52,182 nucleotides of DNA, from positions 1-52,182 of the IMG/VR virus record IMGVR_UViG_3300046680_000196; one strand, given 5' to 3'. A program made the position numbers and the translations under genes. The notes beneath the pieces were generated by a model, which worked only from the letters and a program-made list of their open reading frames with translations, was not told where the DNA came from and did not search any database. Origin of the DNA: a virus. Below are positions 47,940-52,182 of this stretch, piece after piece (the stretch's first letter is position 1; the number at the start of each line of letters is the position of its first letter).

Positions 47940-48172
47940 GGCGTCACCTTTTTCAATATCGTGCGGCGGCCTTCGTGATCGATTTGCGAAACAACTTTGC
48001 GTACGACGAGTTGATCCATCAGGCGGCACGCGCTGCCATAGCAAATCTTGAAGTGGCGCTGCAGTGCGGAAATAGACGCGCGGCCAGATTCGCGCACGAA
48101 CGCTTCGGCCTGTATTGCCCGCTCTTCAGCATCAGCTTCGAGTTGAGCTATCAATTGTTGGGCTTCATTCAT
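47936..48172 (-). CDS. FtsK-gamma-like winged-helix protein
   Basis: 78 aa. N-terminal coiled helix (AQQLIAQLEADAEERAIQAE), then RASISALQRHFKICYGSACR and LMDQLVVRKVVSQID, which matches the gamma (KOPS-binding) domain of FtsK/SpoIIIE translocases. No motor domain is present. A free-standing gamma domain on a phage could bind KOPS-like DNA sites, interfere with or recruit FtsK, or act as a regulator. Confidence 0.75.
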   Translation of the reverse strand: MNEAQQLIAQLEADAEERAIQAEAFVRESGRASISALQRHFKICYGSACRLMDQLVVRKVVSQIDHEGRRTILKKVTP

Positions 48173-48244
48173 GAGGCAATACCTGTCCTTGCCGCTATAG
48201 CGGCTGACTTTGAAGGGGGAGGGATTTACAACTGAAGGGATGAA

Positions 48245-48286
48245 TCAGCGGACGTAGACGAAGTAGAACCAGGTGAGGGCGATCAT
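48245..48286 (-). CDS. Micro-ORF, 13 aa hydrophobic peptide
   Basis: MIALTWFYFVYVR, starting in an ATGA overlap with the stop of the 216-aa gene. Aromatic, membrane-type peptide; the following 70 bp to 48172 hold no gene. Could be a leader. Confidence 0.3.
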   Translation of the reverse strand: MIALTWFYFVYVR

Positions 48287-48933
48287 TTCCGCTCACCATT
48301 CAGCGCAGCGGTGGCGTCGAGGCAGGCGTTCCACTCTTCAGCCAGCATATCAGCGGCGCCGCACTTCCCGATTCGTGCGTGGTAGTGCTCTGGTGTTCTG
48401 CGCTCAGGCAGCACCATCGAGACCGGCGCTGGCGGGGCGGTGAACAGCGGTCGCCATTCCCAATAACCCGGCTTGTCCGTGAAGAACCATGGCTCTTCGG
48501 CGCTGTGCCTAGCCTGGTAGCAAACCGGCTCGCCCCTCCCACTCTCTAGTTCCTGCACGCGCGCCTCCAACCTCGCAATCGTTTCGCGGCGCTGGAAGTC
48601 CAGGTTTATTGCCTTGTTCAGCTTGTCTTCGAGCTGGGCGATGGTGGATTGCAGGGCGGCGAGTTCGGGCGCAGGGATATTTCGGTAGGCAGTCGGATGC
48701 GCGTAGAGCGGTTCGGAACTATTGTTTCGCTTTGAGCGAGTGAATATCGCTTTCTGATCTTCGTCAAAGCGCATCCACGCTACCGGAACAGGCACTTGCC
48801 GCTCGACCGCTGGCGCATCGAGAAGGGTGCGCAGCTCCTTCCATGCGTCCACGTAGGCTTTTGTTCCCATGTCGCCGATTATTGCCTCAATCGTCGACCG
48901 CGACACGCCGTCAATCGTTGGGTTATTGGTCAT
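48283..48933 (-). CDS. Phage protein with coiled coil (216 aa)
   Basis: ATG 48933 with AAGGAG 6 bases upstream; a TTG at 48939 is in frame. VPVPVAWMRFDEDQ and EPLYAHPTA at residues 50-80 and PGYWEWRPLFTAPP resemble the modular phage 'EPLYAHP' / 'PLFTAPP' proteins of unknown role, with a coiled coil at about 90-130. Very common swap partner family in phage early operons. Confidence 0.75.
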   Translation of the reverse strand: MTNNPTIDGVSRSTIEAIIGDMGTKAYVDAWKELRTLLDAPAVERQVPVPVAWMRFDEDQKAIFTRSKRNNSSEPLYAHPTAYRNIPAPELAALQSTIAQLEDKLNKAINLDFQRRETIARLEARVQELESGRGEPVCYQARHSAEEPWFFTDKPGYWEWRPLFTAPPAPVSMVLPERRTPEHYHARIGKCGAADMLAEEWNACLDATAALNGERK

Positions 48934-48935
48934 GG

Positions 48936-49169
48936 TCAAACTCCTTTCGGCTCAAGCCTTTCGAGGCGATCACGCAAGCTGTTGATCTCGTCTTGATACT
49001 GGTCAGCCAAGGTTGTCAAGTCGTTGAAGTTGACCCAGTTCCCGTGCTTTTCCGGAACCCGGATAACGCTTCCTTTTTCGTCCTCGCCGCCGCGCCAGAA
49101 GTTGAATCGAGGCAATTCGTGAATCTTGTCCCACATGTCGTACCCTTCACGCGTTTCAATATTTCTCAT
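48936..49169 (-). CDS. Phage protein of unknown function (77 aa)
   Basis: ATG 49169 with GAGGC upstream was preferred over 49241, which lies inside the upstream gene. MRNIETREGYDMWDKIHELP then a C-terminal helix (QYQDEINSLRDRLERLE). No family recognised. Confidence 0.6.
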   Translation of the reverse strand: MRNIETREGYDMWDKIHELPRFNFWRGGEDEKGSVIRVPEKHGNWVNFNDLTTLADQYQDEINSLRDRLERLEPKGV

Positions 49170-49584
49170 GACTTTCTGCCTCGGGGTTGGGGTTGAGGGC
49201 GGCGTCGATTTTTCTGCAGTCTGCCGCAGAAACGTGATCATCGACCCAGGCTTGACGAAGCATTACTAACAGCTCCGCAATGCGCTGCTCGTCGGCAGCA
49301 ATCTGATCATGCAGCGAGTTGATCACCTCGACCGAAGCCTGTACGCCAGCCTCAGCCGTATCGGCGCGCAGGCGTTGGGCGTCGAAATCGGACTGAAGTT
49401 TTCTCAGTTCTGGGACTGCCGATATAAGTTCCCGCAGAGGAACTGACCAAGATTTAACGGTCTCGCCGCCGGCCCATGGCTTACCGCCGGCAATCCTGAA
49501 GTTGTTCAGGTAGCAACAGTGCAACTTGCCTTCCCACTTTACGACTTCAAGTTGGAACCTCGGATCTTCTTTCACTTCACTCAT
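49156..49584 (-). CDS. Phage protein of unknown function (142 aa)
   Basis: Starts MSEVKEDPRFQLEVVKWEGK at 49584, in an ATGA overlap. Beta-rich first 45 residues (CCYLNNFRIAGGKPWAGGET), then a long coiled coil to the C-terminus. Unknown role. Confidence 0.65.
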   Translation of the reverse strand: MSEVKEDPRFQLEVVKWEGKLHCCYLNNFRIAGGKPWAGGETVKSWSVPLRELISAVPELRKLQSDFDAQRLRADTAEAGVQASVEVINSLHDQIAADEQRIAELLVMLRQAWVDDHVSAADCRKIDAALNPNPEAESHEKY

Positions 49585-49661
49585 GACATGCACCATTGAA
49601 TAAGTTGCGGCCAGCCGGCCATGGCTAGGCCGAGGATTGCGAAGAGGGTTTGGGGGATCAT
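49581..49661 (-). CDS. Micro-ORF, 26 aa membrane peptide
   Basis: MIPQTLFAILGLAMAGWPQL and on, one hydrophobic helix, GGTGG before the start, ATGA overlaps with the genes at both ends. Confidence 0.45.
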   Translation of the reverse strand: MIPQTLFAILGLAMAGWPQLIQWCMS

Positions 49662-49729
49662 GACAACCACCAATACCCAAACGGCAGCCAGAAGGTGACG
49701 ATGCAGAGCAGTCCGTACTTGATAATCAT
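49658..49729 (-). CDS. Micro-ORF, 23 aa membrane peptide
   Basis: MIIKYGLLCIVTFWLPFGYW and on, hydrophobic, ATGA overlaps upstream with 49726-50028 and downstream with the 26-aa ORF. Two hydrophobic micro-ORFs in a row repeat the pattern at 3531-3647. Confidence 0.42.
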   Translation of the reverse strand: MIIKYGLLCIVTFWLPFGYWWLS

Positions 49730-50028
49730 GTTGAAGCCCTCTCGGCCCTGAGCCGGGCCTGGAACGTTGAGCGGTGGAAGCCGATGTGCTGCTCCACGTC
49801 GTACCAAGTAGAGCCGTGAGCGCGCATATCCAGCGCCATGGATAGGTAATGCTCAGTACATTGCCGTGGCTTGCCCTTGTTCCCGAGAACGATCCCGGCC
49901 GCATTCAGGTAGTACACGACCGTCGCATAGGGTCTTCCGATAGCCTCTGCGATGACGGAGGCCTTGTTGCCGAGCGCATGCAGGCTGAAAATTTGCCCTA
50001 CCTCATCTCGAGACAGTTTCGTTTTCAT
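49726..50028 (-). CDS. Helix-turn-helix protein (100 aa)
   Basis: ATG 50028 behind GGAGGAATC. MKTKLSRDEVGQIFSLHALG, NKASVIAEAIGRPYATVVYY is an HTH of the homeodomain-like type, and a second HTH-like block follows (STWYDVEQHIGFHRSTFQAR). DNA-binding regulator of unknown target; overlaps the upstream zinc protein by 26 bp. Confidence 0.7.
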   Translation of the reverse strand: MKTKLSRDEVGQIFSLHALGNKASVIAEAIGRPYATVVYYLNAAGIVLGNKGKPRQCTEHYLSMALDMRAHGSTWYDVEQHIGFHRSTFQARLRAERAST

Positions 50029-50164
50029 GATTCCTCCGCGCATGTTCCTGCTGCCGGGCCTTGCTGCACTTGTCGCTTCGGCACTGGTTTCTCGGCTTCT
50101 GGCAATAGGTGCAGAAAAACCCCAGCTCCAAATAGCCGGCGTTGAGCTTTCCTTTGGATGACAT
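50003..50164 (-). CDS. Small zinc-finger-like protein (53 aa)
   Basis: MSSKGKLNAGYLELGFFCTY from 50164 with GGAGG just upstream. Cysteines C-x2-C and C-x4-C (CTYC, CRSDKC) and a very basic tail with several Arg. Immediately downstream of the RT stop (50176) on the same strand. The RT operon thus continues into this chain. Confidence 0.6.
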   Translation of the reverse strand: MSSKGKLNAGYLELGFFCTYCQKPRNQCRSDKCSKARQQEHARRNHENETVSR

Positions 50165-50175
50165 GAGACCTCCAG

Positions 50176-51333
50176 TCATTTCTTCGGATAGGTTTTGGTG
50201 AGGGAGCCATTGACGCTATATCCGCGCTTTAGCACGACGTTGGCCAGCTTCTCGCGGTCTTTCTCGCTGTGGCTGGCCTGACTGAGCAGACCGAAGTAAC
50301 TGTTGGCGGTTTCGCGCAGATCCTCGGCGGGTGCCGCAGCGGTCCGTTTCAGTGCCTGGGCTAGTGATCGCTTCCGCGTGGTCCGCCGCCAGGGCTTGAT
50401 GACGTGTCCAACGAAGTCGACGCCTCGGTCCACCGGTTGAAGGATGGTCTTCGTCGGATTCAGCTTGGCGCCGAGGGTCGACAGGAACAATTCAACCTCG
50501 GCCTTCCAGGCGTTCAACTGTTGTGGCGAATCATGCAGGAACACGAAGTCGTCGACGTAGCGGACGTAATGCTTGGCGCCGAGCCGGTGCTTGGCAAACT
50601 GATCCAGCGCGTCGAGGTAGACGTTGGCGAAGAACTGCGAGGAAAGGTTGCCGATCGGCAGGCCTAGGTGCGCCGGTTGCGCTGTCAGGCGCTTGTGCTG
50701 CGGCACCCGGTTGAACAGATGGGCGGGGCTGCGCAACACGTAATCTTCGCGCGGGTCGTGCATCAGGATCGTTTCGGCCAGCGACAGCCACCAAGGCTCG
50801 GTGATCTTCTTGGCCAGCTGATGGCGCAGCACCTGCTTATCGATCGCGACGAAGAAGTTGGCGAGATCGCACTTGAGGTAGAAGATCGGCTTCGCCCAGT
50901 TTTGGCTGGCGCTGCGGATCTTCGATTCAAGGCGTTTCGCGGCGTACAACGTGCCGCGCCCTGGGATGCACGCACAACTGTCCGCTATGAAGCTGGCGTA
51001 GAAGCGCGGTGCCACATGGTTGTACATAAGGTGGTGGACGACGCGATCCCGGAACGCTGCTGCCCAAACCTCGCGGGCTTTCGGTCGGGTGACCACGAAG
51101 CAGATGGAGCGGCCTGGCCGGTAGGTGCCGGCGATCAGGTCGTCGTGGAGCTCCAGCAAGTTGATCTCCATATCCTTCTCGAAGTACCGGGCGCTCGCGG
51201 TGTTCCGCTTGTTCCGGCGGCAGTCGTAATACGCTTGGACGAGATCTTCGAACTGGAAGGGTGCAACACTTAAATCTGCGGACCGGGCGCGCGACGCGCT
51301 CGTTGTTCTTGTCGTTGTTGTTGAGCCAGCCAT
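50176..51333 (-). CDS. DGR reverse transcriptase
   Basis: 385 aa if translation starts at ATG 51333. RT blocks: FRDRVVHHLM, YLKCDLANFFVAID (Asp156, palm), GLPIGNLSSQFFAN (225-237, with the SQ of DGR enzymes instead of SP) and YVRYVDDFVF (YVDD 259-262, catalytic), then GVDFVGHVIKPW. No maturase domain. It copies the TR RNA and misincorporates at adenines, with Avd. Strikingly, ATG 51333 lies inside the TR, and no good ribosome site or later conserved ATG is seen, so the true start is uncertain. Confidence 0.92.
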   Translation of the reverse strand: MAGSTTTTRTTSASRARSADLSVAPFQFEDLVQAYYDCRRNKRNTASARYFEKDMEINLLELHDDLIAGTYRPGRSICFVVTRPKAREVWAAAFRDRVVHHLMYNHVAPRFYASFIADSCACIPGRGTLYAAKRLESKIRSASQNWAKPIFYLKCDLANFFVAIDKQVLRHQLAKKITEPWWLSLAETILMHDPREDYVLRSPAHLFNRVPQHKRLTAQPAHLGLPIGNLSSQFFANVYLDALDQFAKHRLGAKHYVRYVDDFVFLHDSPQQLNAWKAEVELFLSTLGAKLNPTKTILQPVDRGVDFVGHVIKPWRRTTRKRSLAQALKRTAAAPAEDLRETANSYFGLLSQASHSEKDREKLANVVLKRGYSVNGSLTKTYPKK

Positions 51334-51376
51334 CTTCAAAGTCCATGTCGTAGGCGTTGTTGGCGGAGAACTGCGA
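51276..51376 (-). repeat. DGR template repeat (TR)
   Basis: The 101 bp read in coding sense FSANNAYDMDFEDGWLNNN and DKNNERVARPVRR, with the AAC codons typical of DGR templates. It has 27 adenines on the coding strand; 21 of these are changed in at least one of VR1-VR3. It lies between avd and the RT core and overlaps the start of the RT frame. It is transcribed but not translated as lectin, as no start and no gene body precede it. Confidence 0.95.
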
Positions 51377-51545
51377 CCTATCAAGCTATCTACATCGCCT
51401 TGCCGAAGGCGGAACCGATCAGCAAGGAAACTGCACAAGACCTACGCGGACGCTTTAGACCGGCGGTATCTTTTGTGTGCATGGCGGTGACCCAGAGGCC
51501 AGCGGCTCGACCAGATTTTGCGCACAGGCGCGAGAGCCTTGGCCC
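51377..51545 (-). other. avd-TR spacer, no gene
   Basis: 169 bp between the avd stop and the TR. No supported gene. In DGRs the RNA flanking the TR contributes to priming and RT/Avd binding, so this and the TR-RT junction are likely part of the functional template RNA. Confidence 0.5.
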
Positions 51546-51899
51546 TCACCCAGCGGGCGCGGTTGCGGACTTCTTCCAGGCATTTGCCTGTCGACCTACA
51601 GATGCCGTTAACTTCATTGCTTTGGCGTGCTGCCCTTTACTGATCAGCGCTTTATTGGTAAGCGCTCGCAGCAAGTAATTCAGCATCCAAATGCTTTCCA
51701 GTAGGAGGTTCAGGTGGGGCAGCTTGTCTCGCGACATGTTGGCCCGACCAATCAGCACCAGAACCTGCAGACACTCGTCTCGAATCTTCGCTCCTACGAC
51801 CTGTTTAAGGTCGCGAGGGATGTTGCGCACCAGGTCGAGCGACATGCCAAGCAGTTCTTCTGCAACCTTGTGGATCTCCAGATCCATGTGAAGGGCCAT
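51546..51899 (-). CDS. avd: DGR accessory variability determinant (Avd)
   Basis: 117 aa from ATG 51899 with AAGGAGG upstream. All-helical, basic protein (DLEIHKVAEELLGMSLDLV, NIPRDLKQVVGAKIRDECLQ, RDKLPHLNLLLESIWMLNYL), in keeping with the pentameric four-helix bundle Avd family, usually about 120-130 aa. It binds the RT and template RNA and is needed for mutagenic cDNA. Lies between VR3 target and TR. Confidence 0.9.
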   Translation of the reverse strand: MALHMDLEIHKVAEELLGMSLDLVRNIPRDLKQVVGAKIRDECLQVLVLIGRANMSRDKLPHLNLLLESIWMLNYLLRALTNKALISKGQHAKAMKLTASVGRQANAWKKSATAPAG

Positions 51900-51920
51900 C
51901 CTGGCCTCCTTGAAAAGCGA

Positions 51921-51936
51921 GGGCGCTATCGCGCCC
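51921..51936 (-). other. Hairpin downstream of VR3
   Basis: GGGCGC-tatc-GCGCCC, a 6-bp GC stem with a GATA loop on the coding strand, about 34 bp after the end of VR3. It differs in sequence from the hairpins after VR1/VR2 but keeps the feature. It overlaps the region just before avd. Confidence 0.55.
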
Positions 51937-51956
51937 ATGAATGAAGGATTGAAGGA

Positions 51957-52182
51957 TCAAATAAATCGTCTGCGGACCGGGCGCGCGACGCGCTCGCTGC
52001 CCTCGTCGTAGCCGTAGAGCCAGCCACCTACAAAGACCAAGACGCAGGCGTCGTTGGCGGAGAACTGCGAGCTGGTCCAGTGGTAGCGCTTGCTGAAGAC
52101 ATTCTTGTCGCCCAGCGTGATCTCCAGAAACGAAGCCTCGCGACGGGACATCAGATGAAAGTCCTTGTGACCCTCGCGCTCG
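51957..52182 (-). CDS. DGR target protein 3 (5' end cut off by window)
   Basis: Only the last 75 codons are present: FHLMSRREASFLEITLGDKN and WTSSQFSA (identical to target 1 upstream of the variable part), then the variable stretch from VR3 and ERVARPVRRRFI. The start lies beyond 52182. It precedes avd. It differs from target 1 at the C-terminus (RRRFI against RSLPIQ) and 3' flank, so it is a real additional gene or the true end of the gene whose body is at 162-650. Confidence 0.85.
   Translation of the reverse strand, partial: EREGHKDFHLMSRREASFLEITLGDKNVFSKRYHWTSSQFSANDACVLVFVGGWLYGYDEGSERVARPVRRRFI
51970..52070 (-). repeat. Variable repeat VR3
   Basis: Ungapped with TR 51276-51376: 15 differences, all at coding-strand adenines of the TR. 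The GC-rich homing end is identical to the TR. It is the avd-proximal target repeat. Confidence 0.95.

Noticed and set aside
50927-51346. 139-aa minus-strand frame running through the TR into the RT gene
   Set aside because: Its N-terminal part is simply the TR read as lectin; downstream it is out of frame with the RT, which has all conserved motifs. No ribosome site.
51400-51678. 92-aa plus-strand frame over avd and its spacer
   Set aside because: Opposite to avd, which has a strong ribosome site and family match; no supporting signal for the plus frame.
1-52182. CRISPR array, rRNA genes or insertion sequence
   Set aside because: No regularly spaced repeat-spacer pattern, no rRNA-like sequence and no transposase frame were seen. 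The repeats found are DGR repeats, operators and short site repeats.

Overview
The window looks like an essentially complete temperate phage genome, or a prophage assembled as one contig, of a Pseudomonas-like host. Support: GC-rich coding sequence, an integrase next to a sequence matching the 3' half of a tRNA-Pro(GGG) gene, Pseudomonas-type phage genes, a lambda-like switch, and a head and contractile-tail module running in the order known from P22-like heads and Mu-like tails. The two ends both lie in copies of the same gene family. Minus-strand transcription from the repressor region runs off position 1 and makes sense as continuing from 52182 down to the integrase, so the molecule is probably circular or circularly permuted.

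Layout. (1) 60-1245 and 51957-52182, minus: target genes of a diversity-generating retroelement (DGR). The accessory gene avd (51546-51899), the template repeat TR (51276-51376) and the reverse transcriptase (50176-51333) follow in the classical order target, avd, TR, RT. (2) 1302-5651, minus: a tightly overlapped early operon with a YqaJ/lambda-type exonuclease, a Lar-like zinc protein and many small genes. (3) 6119-7769: a broken fourth DGR target, three left operators with promoter PL, the LexA/CI-like repressor, then three right operators and PR. (4) 7887-17374, plus: Cro-like protein, ribbon-helix-helix protein, replication genes (YdaU-type initiator, DnaC-like loader, DnaB-like helicase), NinB, NinG, HNH nuclease, phosphoesterase and a Q-position gene. 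(5) 17371-17632: a consensus-like late promoter, two terminators and a tRNA-Thr-like gene. (6) 17723-42633, plus: membrane proteins, terminase, portal, scaffold, P22-like coat, sheath, tube, a tail chaperone with a -1 frameshift site, tape measure, Mu-type baseplate, fibre, an AT-rich acyltransferase, GH24 lysozyme and a lipoprotein. Two minus-strand cargo units interrupt it. (7) 42634-42931: candidate attP. (8) 42932-50164, minus: integrase, excisionase-like gene and a long chain of small coupled genes, including an FtsK-gamma-like protein and several micro-ORFs.

The most interesting system is the DGR. Three 101-bp variable repeats differ from the TR at 14, 12 and 15 positions, and all but one of these 41 differences fall on TR adenines (coding strand). 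This is the direct signature of adenine-specific mutagenic retrohoming. Unlike the Bordetella phage BPP-1 system, the targets are not tail-fibre genes. They are small C-type-lectin-like (DUF1566-like) proteins in the early/lysogenic transcription unit, present in multiple copies, one of which is decayed. What these diversified proteins bind is unknown.
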